Shown here: positions 52,354 to 60,030 of the stretch, one piece after another | Layout: each line of letters opens with the position of its first letter | Numbering within the stretch: the stretch's first letter is position 1 | Origin: Fen-1258 sp964449775 | Lineage (GTDB): Bacteria > Bacteroidota > Ignavibacteria > Ignavibacteriales > Melioribacteraceae | Reading direction: 5' to 3' | NCBI GenBank assembly: GCA_964449775.1 | Contig: CAYVBQ010000020.1 | Coordinates: forward strand, 7,077-71,076 | DNA: 64,000 bases | Notes under the pieces: model-generated | Database searches by the model: none | The model's input: the letters and a program-made list of their open reading frames with translations, nothing else | Told to the model about the DNA's origin: nothing | Position numbers and translations under genes: made by a program

Positions 52354-52593
52354 ATGAGTGTACTGAGTGTAGCTGATTCCAATAGAAAATTAAATTGGTC
52401 ACAACTTCCCAGGTGTGTTCAAAAAAATAGAGAGTTAAACATTGCCAAAGAAAAGAATACGCTAACTTTTGTTTCTGATTTTACCTCACCTGCAGATGAA
52501 GTTGTAAAATTTCAGTCTTCTAAAACAGAATCACAAAAGTCAACAAAGAGAAGCAGACCATTTTCTCACACATCTGAGAATTGGATTGGATAA
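52354..52593 (+). CDS. Small protein of unknown function with a strong ribosome site
   Basis: A 79-residue protein with no recognised domain: MSVLSVADSNRKLNW, then a C-R-C-poor middle with LTFVSDFTSPADE, and a Lys/Ser-rich end SSKTESQKSTKRSRPFSH. It is highly hydrophilic, with no signal or membrane segment. AGGAGG at 52343-52348 lies five bases before the ATG at 52354, one of the best sites in the window, so translation is likely. The 298-base stretch upstream of it (52056-52353) holds no gene and no motif that I recognise. Confidence 0.55.
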   Translation: MSVLSVADSNRKLNWSQLPRCVQKNRELNIAKEKNTLTFVSDFTSPADEVVKFQSSKTESQKSTKRSRPFSHTSENWIG

Positions 52594-52728
52594 TCGAAAG
52601 AATACAATTTTCTTAAATTGTTACTCTTCTTTAAGAATAAATAAATCCTAAATTTTGGATCCCGCCGATTTATGTCCCATTTGATTCAGCAATCTTTAAT
52701 ATTTTAAAACTGATAACGAAAAGGATTA

Positions 52729-53343
52729 TTAGGAAAGAAACATACTTATATCACCGGCACCTTCCCGTATAATTTCCGGTACTTCACTACTCAGATCAAT
52801 AATGCTTGATGGTTTTCCTTCCAGCACTCCGGATGCAAGCATCAGATCCACTTGCGAATTAAAAATTGCTTGTATCTCAAGTGGATCGAATAAAATTTCT
52901 CCTTTGCGACTTGTGACGCTAGTACTGATTATAGGGTTGCCTAATTCTTTTGCCAGCGTCAACGCGATATTATTGTTTGGTATTCGGATTCCAACAGTTT
53001 TCCTTTTTGTCAACAATTTTCTTGGAACTTCGCGCGCTGCCGGTAAAACAAATGTGTAAGGACCCGGTAACAATTTTTTCATACTCTTGTAGGCGAAATC
53101 CGAGACTTTGGCGTACTTTGCAATGTCTTTAAGATCCGGACAGATGAAACTAAACAATTTTGTTCCAGCATCGAGTTTGATAGTATAAATCCGCTCAAGT
53201 GCCTCTACGTTAAATATATCGCAGCCAAGTCCATATACTGTATCGGTAGGATAAATGATTACACCACCGTTTTTCAACATCTCTACTGCCTTGTTTATAT
53301 ATCTCATTTGCGGCGTTACCGGATGTAGTTCATAATATTCCAT
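52729..53343 (-). CDS. L-threonylcarbamoyladenylate synthase (Sua5/YciO/YrdC)
   Basis: Makes threonylcarbamoyl-AMP for t6A modification of tRNAs. A 204-aa single-domain protein with AVEMLKNGGVIIYPTDTVYGLGCD near residue 20, KRTVGIRIPNN-like sequence near residue 125, and PIISTSVTSRKGEI near 145, the YrdC fold hallmarks. YrdC, YciO and Sua5 relatives share these motifs, so the exact orthologue is uncertain. The ATG at 53343 has GAGGGA upstream and is preferred to an earlier start at 53373. Confidence 0.9.
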   Translation of the reverse strand: MEYYELHPVTPQMRYINKAVEMLKNGGVIIYPTDTVYGLGCDIFNVEALERIYTIKLDAGTKLFSFICPDLKDIAKYAKVSDFAYKSMKKLLPGPYTFVLPAAREVPRKLLTKRKTVGIRIPNNNIALTLAKELGNPIISTSVTSRKGEILFDPLEIQAIFNSQVDLMLASGVLEGKPSSIIDLSSEVPEIIREGAGDISMFLS

Positions 53344-53477
53344 GCTGGCTCCCTCGTAAAGGTTTTTGATCATTGACGCTTACACTGTATTAAGTTCTAT
53401 TCTTATTGTTTTATTGAATAACCGTATTGAACATAATTCCTATCTTAAAATAGTCAAATAAAATCTTTAGGAGTAGT

Positions 53478-54692
53478 ATATTAGCAACGAAAAAATTGAC
53501 CAACAAATTTTACTTTGACATGAGATTTAAAAATATATCACGCCCTGTTGTAATACTCGGACTTGTAAGTTTCTTCACAGACTTTGCAAGCGAGATGCTC
53601 TATCCGATCACGCCAATTTTTCTTACTTCAATTCTAGGTGCTTCAATGTTTCTTGTGGGATTGATTGAAGGGATAGCCGAAGTAACTGCCGGTTTACTCA
53701 AAGGATATTTTGGCGCTCTCTCAGATAAAATCGGCAAGCGTTCAATTTTTATTGTTATCGGTTACGGGCTTTCCGGATTGATGAAATCATTACCCGGTTT
53801 AATTGTAACAATCCCCGCGGTAATATTTGCAAGAGTAGCGGATCGAATAGGAAAAGGAATTCGCACCGCTCCGCGCGATGCGTTGCTTGCAAGTTACGCA
53901 AACGGAAATACCGGCGCTGTTTTCGGATTTCATAGGAGTATGGATACTTTTGGTGCCGTTGCGGGACCAATCGTTGCAATTATTCTTCTCTATTTATTCC
54001 CGGGAAAATATTCTTGGATCTATCTCTTCACACTTATCCCATCTGTATTCGCAATCGGTTTTACTTTTGTTGTGAAAGACAATAAAGCAGCGGCGAAATC
54101 ATCGAAGAAAAAAGATTATGCCCATTTTTGGAAAACATCTCCACGTGAATACAAACTTCTTCTTATTTTTCTCACTCTTTTTTCATTGGTGAATAGTAGC
54201 GATGTATTTCTGATTTTGAAATCGAAGCAAGTCGCAAACTCGGACACAATCGCGATTCTTGGTTATGTGTTTTACAATTTAATTTATGCAATCGCATCTT
54301 ACCCAATTGGAATTCTATCAGATAAATTCGGGAAGAAAAATACATTCATAATGGGATTGATAATTTTCTCTGCAGTCTATTTTGGCTTTGCGATGAACCA
54401 AAATTATTATCTGGTCTGGATTTTATTTGCACTTTACGGAATATATGCCGCATCAACGGAAGGAGTTTCGAAAGCGTGGGTCTCCGATCTTGTGCCGGAT
54501 GAATTTCGCGGAACGGCGATTGGCTTGTTAACAATGCTGTCAAGTTTTGCTGTGATGATCGGGTCCGTTCTTGCCGGATTTTTGTGGGATAGTTTCGGCG
54601 CACACGTGCCGTTTCTACTTTCGTCAATTGTATCGTTGATAATTGCAATTGTTCTTATAAGTTTTAAAACAATAGCACGCAGATCGAACTGA
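53478..54692 (+). CDS. MFS transporter
   Basis: A major facilitator of about 400 residues with twelve hydrophobic segments. The family signature GALSDKIGKRSIFIVIGYG lies between helices two and three, and the pseudo-repeat GILSDKFGKKNTF between eight and nine. It most resembles drug or small-molecule efflux members. The start is unclear: ATG at 53520 lacks a ribosome site, TTG at 53496 also lacks one, and AGGAG at 53469-53473 sits four bases before an in-frame ATA at 53478-53480 (used here as an upper limit). Substrate unknown. Confidence 0.85.
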   Translation: MLATKKLTNKFYFDMRFKNISRPVVILGLVSFFTDFASEMLYPITPIFLTSILGASMFLVGLIEGIAEVTAGLLKGYFGALSDKIGKRSIFIVIGYGLSGLMKSLPGLIVTIPAVIFARVADRIGKGIRTAPRDALLASYANGNTGAVFGFHRSMDTFGAVAGPIVAIILLYLFPGKYSWIYLFTLIPSVFAIGFTFVVKDNKAAAKSSKKKDYAHFWKTSPREYKLLLIFLTLFSLVNSSDVFLILKSKQVANSDTIAILGYVFYNLIYAIASYPIGILSDKFGKKNTFIMGLIIFSAVYFGFAMNQNYYLVWILFALYGIYAASTEGVSKAWVSDLVPDEFRGTAIGLLTMLSSFAVMIGSVLAGFLWDSFGAHVPFLLSSIVSLIIAIVLISFKTIARRSN

Positions 54693-54760
54693 TTAAACAG
54701 ATTGAAACCGATCAGTTAAAATCCGTCCGATCTGTTAAATCTGTGTGCCATTAATTATTC
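54693..54760. repeat. Intergenic CAGATTGAAACCGATC / GATCTGTTAAATCTG palindrome
   Basis: The words CAGATTGAAACCGATCAG and CCGATCTGTTAAATCTG, with ACAGATT and AATCTGT, fold back on each other. It belongs to the same general word class as the element at 59956. Nothing else is visible in this gap. Confidence 0.6.
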
Positions 54761-54813
54761 ACCTTTTCATTATCAGAGTCCAATTTGCTATTTTTCGATA
54801 GCAATTAATCAGA

Positions 54814-55509
54814 ATGATAATGACCAAAGAAAAATTAGCAGTAGTTGCCGTGAGCGGAGGAATGGATAGTTGTGTTACTGCGGCTATTGCAAACAGAACA
54901 TACCGACTTGCGATGATTCATATCAACTACGGACAGCGAACGGAAACTCGTGAACTGAAAGCATTTCATGAAATTGCAGACTATTATAAAGCAGAAAAAA
55001 GATTGGTTATTGACTTCGGACATTTTACAAAAATCGGCGGTTCATCTCTAACAGATAAGACAATTGAAGTTGCTAAAGCAGATCTTGGCAGCAAAGAAAT
55101 TCCAAGTTCATACGTTCCATTCCGTAACGCGAACATATTAAGCGCCTGCGTAAGTTACGCCGAAGTAATTGGTGCAGACGCTGTTTTTATCGGCGCCGTT
55201 TACGAAGACGCAAGCGGTTATCCGGATTGCCGTCCGGCATTTTTTGAAGCATACGAAAAGATGGTAGATCTTGGCACAAAACCGGAAACAAAAATTAAAA
55301 TTGAAACGCCGATCATACATTTTTCTAAAGCGGAGATTGTTAAAAAAGGAATTGAACTTGACGCACCGCTTCAGTTGACTTGGTCTTGTTATCAAAACGA
55401 GGATAAAGCTTGCGGAGTGTGCGATAGCTGTGCTTTCCGCCTCCGCGGTTTCCAACAAGCAGGAGTTGAAGATCAGATTGCTTATAAAGTAAAACCGAAG
55501 TATGATTAA
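54814..55509 (+). CDS. queC: 7-Cyano-7-deazaguanine synthase
   Basis: Converts 7-carboxy-7-deazaguanine to preQ0 with ATP and ammonia, in the queuosine pathway. The PP-loop VAVSGGMDSCVTAAI lies near residue 11; the zinc-binding C-terminal cluster is CYQNEDKACGVCDSCAFRLRGF. The length of 231 aa is as expected. A second ATG six bases later is a possible start. It is separated from queF, the next pathway gene, by a restriction-modification cassette. Confidence 0.95.
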   Translation: MIMTKEKLAVVAVSGGMDSCVTAAIANRTYRLAMIHINYGQRTETRELKAFHEIADYYKAEKRLVIDFGHFTKIGGSSLTDKTIEVAKADLGSKEIPSSYVPFRNANILSACVSYAEVIGADAVFIGAVYEDASGYPDCRPAFFEAYEKMVDLGTKPETKIKIETPIIHFSKAEIVKKGIELDAPLQLTWSCYQNEDKACGVCDSCAFRLRGFQQAGVEDQIAYKVKPKYD

Positions 55510-55556
55510 TTGAGAATTTAGAATTTAGAATTGAGAATGTAGAATGCAGAGTGAAT
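55510..55556. repeat. Intergenic word repeat GAATTTAGAATT/GAATGTAGAATGCAG
   Basis: A run of TTTAGAA, TTGAGAATG and TAGAATGCAGAGTG words. The last word contains the ATG that opens the methyltransferase gene at 55544. The same family is at 40420 and 7508. Confidence 0.7.
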
Positions 55557-57139
55557 TGATTACAATAAAAGAAGCAAGTGAGTGGATAAGCCTTCAGTTT
55601 AATAAAAATGTTACTCCCTCAAATATTTCTTATTTAGTGAATTATGGTCGCATCAAAAAGTTTGCTGATAATGGAAATACCCTTGTCAGCAAAGATGAGT
55701 TAGTAAAATATTATGATTCGTATTATGGTAGCCGGCAATTAAACTGGAAAGAGAAGCTTGGGAAAGATATTGATTGGCACCTATCTTTTGAACAGTATAA
55801 AGAAGCAGAAACAACTAAACATGTACATCGCCTTCATCCTTACAAAGGGAAATTTATTCCTCAACTCGTCGAATATTTTTTAGATAGTCACATAGATGAA
55901 TTTAAGAAAGAAGTTTATTTCAAGAATGGAGATATCGTTTTAGATCCATTCTGCGGAAGTGGAACTACATTAGTTCAAGCCAATGAATTGGAAATGCACT
56001 CCATTGGAGTTGATGTCTCAATTTTTAATTCCTTGATGAGTAATGCTAAAGTTGGAAAATATAATTTGCATGAATTGAATGTTGAATTAAAAAAAATCTC
56101 AGACGCATTACGACAGTTTATAGTTGATTCCAACACAGTTAAGTTCGAACAGCAGTTACTTAAAAAACTTTCAGAATTTAATAATAAACACTTCCCATCA
56201 CCAGAATTTAAAGTCAGAGTAAAAAATAATGAAGTTAATGAAGAAGAATATGGACTTGTTAAAGAGAAAGAATTTCTACCGATATATAAAAAATTGGTTA
56301 GAGAGTTTGGAATTGGATTAAAACAAGAGGCATTTGATAACTTTCTTGATAAATGGTTTTTACAACATATAAGAACCGAGATTGATTTTGTATTTGATTT
56401 GATAAAAAAAATAAGCAATAAGAACAATAAAAGAATAATAAGTATCATTCTTAGTCGCACAATTCGTTCTTGCCGTGCAACAACCCATTCAGATTTAGCC
56501 ACACTTGTCGAACCAATCAGCACAACATATTATTGCTCTAAGCACGGAAAGATTTGTAAACCGTTATTCTCAATTTTAAGTTGGTGGGAAAGATATTCGA
56601 AAGATACTTTGAATCGATTAGCTGAATTTAATTCATTGAGAACAGAAACTTATCAGCACTGTTTTACTGGAGATAGTAGAACTATTGATCTATTCTCTGT
56701 GAGTGAGAAAGTAAACCCAGAATTTGCAAAGCAACTTAAAGAAAAAAAAATCAGTGGTATATTTTCAAGTCCGCCCTATGTTGGTTTAATTGATTATCAT
56801 GAACAGCATGCTTACGCATACGATTTGTTCGGATTAAAAAGGAAAGATCCATTGGAAATAGGTCCTTTATCAAAAGGTCAAGGACGAGAGGCAAAGGAAT
56901 CCTACATTGAAGGCATTGTTGCGGTGTTGAACAACTGCAAAAGATTTTTCACCGATGATTACAATGTGCTTTTGGTAGCCAACGATAAGTATAACATGTA
57001 CCCAATAATTGCTCAAAAATCTGGGATGAGAATAGTTCAACAATTTAAACGACCGGTACTAAATAGAACAGAGAAAGATAAAGGTGCGTATTCGGAAAGT
57101 ATTTTTTATCTGAAAGATAAAGGGGAACAAATTATATGA
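55544..57139 (+). CDS. Site-specific DNA methyltransferase of a type II R-M system
   Basis: A 531-aa methyltransferase. An N-terminal helix-turn-helix-like region (residues 8-55) precedes the S-adenosylmethionine site DPFCGSGTTLVQA near residue 133 and the catalytic motif SSPPYVGLIDYHE near residue 409. The SPPY form suggests amino-methylation of cytosine N4 or adenine N6. The target recognition region is between them. The next gene, with a 4-base overlap, is a nuclease, so the pair form a restriction system. The ATG lies within a repeat word and has no Shine-Dalgarno; a later TTG is possible. Confidence 0.9.
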   Translation: MQSELITIKEASEWISLQFNKNVTPSNISYLVNYGRIKKFADNGNTLVSKDELVKYYDSYYGSRQLNWKEKLGKDIDWHLSFEQYKEAETTKHVHRLHPYKGKFIPQLVEYFLDSHIDEFKKEVYFKNGDIVLDPFCGSGTTLVQANELEMHSIGVDVSIFNSLMSNAKVGKYNLHELNVELKKISDALRQFIVDSNTVKFEQQLLKKLSEFNNKHFPSPEFKVRVKNNEVNEEEYGLVKEKEFLPIYKKLVREFGIGLKQEAFDNFLDKWFLQHIRTEIDFVFDLIKKISNKNNKRIISIILSRTIRSCRATTHSDLATLVEPISTTYYCSKHGKICKPLFSILSWWERYSKDTLNRLAEFNSLRTETYQHCFTGDSRTIDLFSVSEKVNPEFAKQLKEKKISGIFSSPPYVGLIDYHEQHAYAYDLFGLKRKDPLEIGPLSKGQGREAKESYIEGIVAVLNNCKRFFTDDYNVLLVANDKYNMYPIIAQKSGMRIVQQFKRPVLNRTEKDKGAYSESIFYLKDKGEQII

Positions 57140-57918
57140 GTCTTATAAAAGTACAACTTGATTCGATAGAACATATTTTGAAACAAAGTCTTCGGCATAA
57201 ATTTGAAACCTACAAACCGGAAACAGATTCTATGCCTTTTCATACTAGACTTTTAGGCAAAGATCGTCTTGCGCTATATTCTTTCATTCACTCGTTAAGT
57301 ACAAATTTTGGTACAAGCATCTTTGAACCGGTTGCCGTTACATTGGCTTCGACTAGATTTAAGATTGCCAAAAGCCATACGGTAGCTGGGGATCAAATAA
57401 GTGAACAAGCTCTTTTTGAGATTCAAAAAATAATGGATAGTCTTACAGCAGCAACGGAAAAACCAAACAAGACTTTTGAAGCAGAGGCCATCCGCAAGGT
57501 GGCAAATGAACCACAACTCAGAAAAGTAAAACCAACGCTTGTTGATTTGTATCTTGAAAATGAATCTGGAGAGATTTTTCTTTTTGATTTGAAAACCGCT
57601 AAACCAAATAAAGGCGGTTTCAAAGAATTCAAAAGAACACTCTTAGAATGGGTTGGTGTTGTGCTTGCAGAAAACCCGAAAGCGAAAGTGAATACTTTTA
57701 TTGCGATACCATATAACCCTTATGAACCAAAACCTTACAGCCGATGGACAATGGCCGGGATGTTGGATTTGGAATATGAACTTAAAGTCGCAAAAGAATT
57801 TTGGGACTTTGTAGGTGGTGAAGGAGCGTATGAAGATTTATTAGATTGTTTTGAAAGGGTTGGAATTGAAATGAGAAATGAAATTGATGAATATTTCTCG
57901 AGATTTAATGGAGGATAA
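57136..57918 (+). CDS. TdeIII-like type II restriction endonuclease
   Basis: A 260-aa nuclease. The PD-(D/E)xK core is VDLYLE near residue 135, then FLFDLKTAKPNKGGF near residue 148, where DLK supplies the metal and lysine residues. The FKRTLLEWVG and TFIAIPYNPYEPKPYSRW segments also match the TdeIII family, whose prototype recognises GGNCC as I recall it. The ATGA overlap with the methyltransferase couples the two. Family assignment is from memory of motifs; target is unproven. Confidence 0.82.
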   Translation: MSLIKVQLDSIEHILKQSLRHKFETYKPETDSMPFHTRLLGKDRLALYSFIHSLSTNFGTSIFEPVAVTLASTRFKIAKSHTVAGDQISEQALFEIQKIMDSLTAATEKPNKTFEAEAIRKVANEPQLRKVKPTLVDLYLENESGEIFLFDLKTAKPNKGGFKEFKRTLLEWVGVVLAENPKAKVNTFIAIPYNPYEPKPYSRWTMAGMLDLEYELKVAKEFWDFVGGEGAYEDLLDCFERVGIEMRNEIDEYFSRFNGG

Positions 57919-57919
57919 C

Positions 57920-58120
57920 ATGCGAAGAAATAAAAAAATATACTGGATTGACGTTAACGACATTCAAGAAATAGCTCAACAAGATTTAAATCGTGAATTA
58001 AATGATGAAGAATTGAAAAAGGTGATTGATAAAATGGGGGATTATATTAATTGGGCAGATGGAATTTCATATGCTATTGATGAACTAGAATTAAAAGAAG
58101 CTGAAGAGGCAGACGAATGA
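57920..58120 (+). CDS. Small helical protein between the nuclease and queF
   Basis: A 66-aa acidic protein. GGAGG at 57910-57914 is five bases before the ATG at 57920. The pattern VNDIQEIAQQDLNRELNDEELKKV...NWADGISYAID is that of a group of short bacterial proteins of unknown function with a xxEDVxxIA...L.EEL...W...I..AI form. Its stop overlaps queF by four bases (ATGA). It may be a third member of the restriction cassette or a leftover of the queC-queF operon. Confidence 0.65.
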   Translation: MRRNKKIYWIDVNDIQEIAQQDLNRELNDEELKKVIDKMGDYINWADGISYAIDELELKEAEEADE

Positions 58121-58491
58121 ATATCAAACAAAAACTTCTTGTAACATTTCCCAATCCTAATCCGGAGAGAGATTACACAATTATACACACCGCACCGGAG
58201 TTTACCTCTGTGTGTCCGGTAACCGGTCAACCGGATTTTGCAACCATCATCCTCGAATACATTCCCGAAAAAATTTGTGTTGAACTGAAGAGCTATAAAT
58301 TTTATCTGCAATCCTTCCGCAACGATGGAATCTACTTTGAGGCGGTTACAAATCGTATTCTTGATGATTTGGTGAAAATATGTAAACCGCGTTACATGAA
58401 GATCACGGCAAAGTTCAACACTCGTGGTGGTATCTCATCGGAAATAATCGCAGAACAGAAGAGAAAAAAGCTTAAGAAAAAATTTGTTTGA
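58117..58491 (+). CDS. queF: NADPH-dependent 7-cyano-7-deazaguanine reductase
   Basis: Reduces the nitrile of preQ0 to preQ1, the base later placed in tRNA as queuosine. The single-domain, 124-aa form is present. The catalytic Cys lies in CPVTGQPDFATI near residue 33, and the binding segment ELKSYKFYLQSFRNDGIYFE near residue 57 is the QueF signature. It starts inside the previous small gene through ATGA. queC, two genes earlier in pathway order, lies 2.6 kb upstream across the restriction cassette. Confidence 0.94.
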   Translation: MNIKQKLLVTFPNPNPERDYTIIHTAPEFTSVCPVTGQPDFATIILEYIPEKICVELKSYKFYLQSFRNDGIYFEAVTNRILDDLVKICKPRYMKITAKFNTRGGISSEIIAEQKRKKLKKKFV

Positions 58492-58554
58492 CGGCTCATG
58501 CTTTGAGAATTTGATTACAATTAAAAATTGACTAATAATTAAATTGGAGAAACA

Positions 58555-59946
58555 ATGGCTGTGAAAAAGGCAATCAAAAAAAGTTGGGCTGAACCATATA
58601 AAATAAAAATGGTAGAACCAATCAAAATGACCACTCGTGAATACAGAGAGAAAGCAGCGAAGACAGCTGGTTACAATACTTTTCTACTCAAGAGCGAAGA
58701 TGTTTATATTGATCTATTAACCGATAGCGGCACCAACGCAATGAGCGATTATCAATGGGCAGGAATGATGCTCGGCGATGAAGCATACGCGGGCAGCAGA
58801 AATTTTTATTACTTGTGGGATAACGTAACAAAATATTACGGTATGCCGTACTTCGTTCCAACACATCAAGGACGTGCAGCCGAACATATGATTTCCAAAA
58901 TCATGATTAAACCTGGAGATTTTATACCGGGCAATATGTATTTCACAACAACACGCGTTCATCAAGAACTTGCCGGCGGAACATTTGTTGATGTTATCGT
59001 TGATGAAGCTCATGACGCGCAGAATACAAACCCATTTAAAGGTAATATTGATCCACAGAAACTCGAAACGCTGATCAAAAAAGTTGGCGCTGAAAAAATT
59101 CCATACGTTAGCATAGCAGGCCCGGTTAATATGGCTGGCGGTCAACCGTTTTCTATGGCAAACTTGAAAGAGATATCTAAACTTACTCAGAAGTACGGCG
59201 TTAAACTTTGGTTCGATGCAACACGCGCTACAGAAAACGCATACTTCATCAAGATGAAAGAAAAAGGATACGAGAAAAAATCAATTGAACAAATTCTTTT
59301 AGAGATGTGTTCTTACTTCGATGGATTGTGGGTAAGCGCAAAGAAAGATTTGATGGTGAACATTGGGGGCTTTTTAGCAACACGTAACAAAAAAGTTTTT
59401 GAAGAAGCGCGTAATATGGTTGTTATATATGAAGGTCTTCACAGCTACGGCGGTTTAGCAGGACGCGATATGGAAGCTATGGCTCGCGGCCTCGAAGAGA
59501 TGGTTCAATTCGACAATATCAGTATGAGAGTTCGTCAAGTTGAATATTGTGGTGCCGAATTAGAGAAGTTTGGTGTTCCGCTTGTTTATCCTTTCGGTGG
59601 ACACGCAATATTCCTCGATGCAAAAAGATTTTTACCACATTTGAAACAAGATGTATTTCCGGCACAAACACTTGCAGCAGAAATTTATGTTGATAGCGGT
59701 GTGCGTGGAATGGAGCGCGGTCTTGTTTCTTCCGGTCGCGATGCAAAAACGGGTGAGAATCGTTATCCGAAACTCGAATTAGTTCGTTTAACATTTCCGC
59801 GTCGTGTTTACACTCAATCGCATATTGATGTTATGGTTGAATCAATTGCAGACGTTTACGATAAACGAAAGAGTATGAAAGGATTGAAGATGGTTTACGA
59901 ACCGAAATATCTCAGATTTTTCCAGGCTAGATTTAAAAAACTGTAA
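58555..59946 (+). CDS. Tyrosine phenol-lyase-like PLP enzyme (tryptophanase family)
   Basis: A 463-aa beta-eliminating lyase. The PLP Lys is the second one of SAKKD (K264). Three residues that separate tyrosine phenol-lyase from tryptophanase are of the tyrosine type: FTTTR, GMERG (Arg where tryptophanase has a small residue) and LRFF near the end (Phe where tryptophanase has His). GGLAGRDMEAMA and VNIGGFL also match the lyase. It would convert tyrosine to phenol, pyruvate and ammonia. GGAGAAACA precedes the ATG. The Ser-Ala-Lys before the PLP site is more like tryptophanase, so activity should be tested. Confidence 0.88.
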   Translation: MAVKKAIKKSWAEPYKIKMVEPIKMTTREYREKAAKTAGYNTFLLKSEDVYIDLLTDSGTNAMSDYQWAGMMLGDEAYAGSRNFYYLWDNVTKYYGMPYFVPTHQGRAAEHMISKIMIKPGDFIPGNMYFTTTRVHQELAGGTFVDVIVDEAHDAQNTNPFKGNIDPQKLETLIKKVGAEKIPYVSIAGPVNMAGGQPFSMANLKEISKLTQKYGVKLWFDATRATENAYFIKMKEKGYEKKSIEQILLEMCSYFDGLWVSAKKDLMVNIGGFLATRNKKVFEEARNMVVIYEGLHSYGGLAGRDMEAMARGLEEMVQFDNISMRVRQVEYCGAELEKFGVPLVYPFGGHAIFLDAKRFLPHLKQDVFPAQTLAAEIYVDSGVRGMERGLVSSGRDAKTGENRYPKLELVRLTFPRRVYTQSHIDVMVESIADVYDKRKSMKGLKMVYEPKYLRFFQARFKKL

Positions 59947-59955
59947 TTTTTATTT

Positions 59956-60023
59956 GTAGCGCAGATTTCAAATCTGCGTTTTTTAATAATTAACTTAGTG
60001 CACAGATTAAAAATCTGTGCTAC
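59956..60023 (+). terminator. Nested palindrome and terminator between lyase and glnD
   Basis: GTAGCGCAGATTT at 59956-59968 is the near inverse of AAATCTGTGCTAC at 60011-60023, with one mismatch. Inside the left part, GCAGATTT and AAATCTGC form a hairpin followed by TTTTTT, a good terminator for the lyase gene. The right part, CACAGATT/AATCTGTG, forms a second hairpin seven bases before the glnD start. Confidence 0.75.
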
Positions 60024-60030
60024 TTTTTAT

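Noticed and set aside
54814..58491. Deazaguanine DNA modification (Dpd-like) system
   Set aside because: queC and queF are normal queuosine genes and none of the known DNA-insertion genes, such as a TGT-like dpdA, is present.
58555..59946. Tryptophanase (tnaA) as the plain call
   Set aside because: Specificity residues fit tyrosine phenol-lyase better, and no tnaC-like leader or permease is present.
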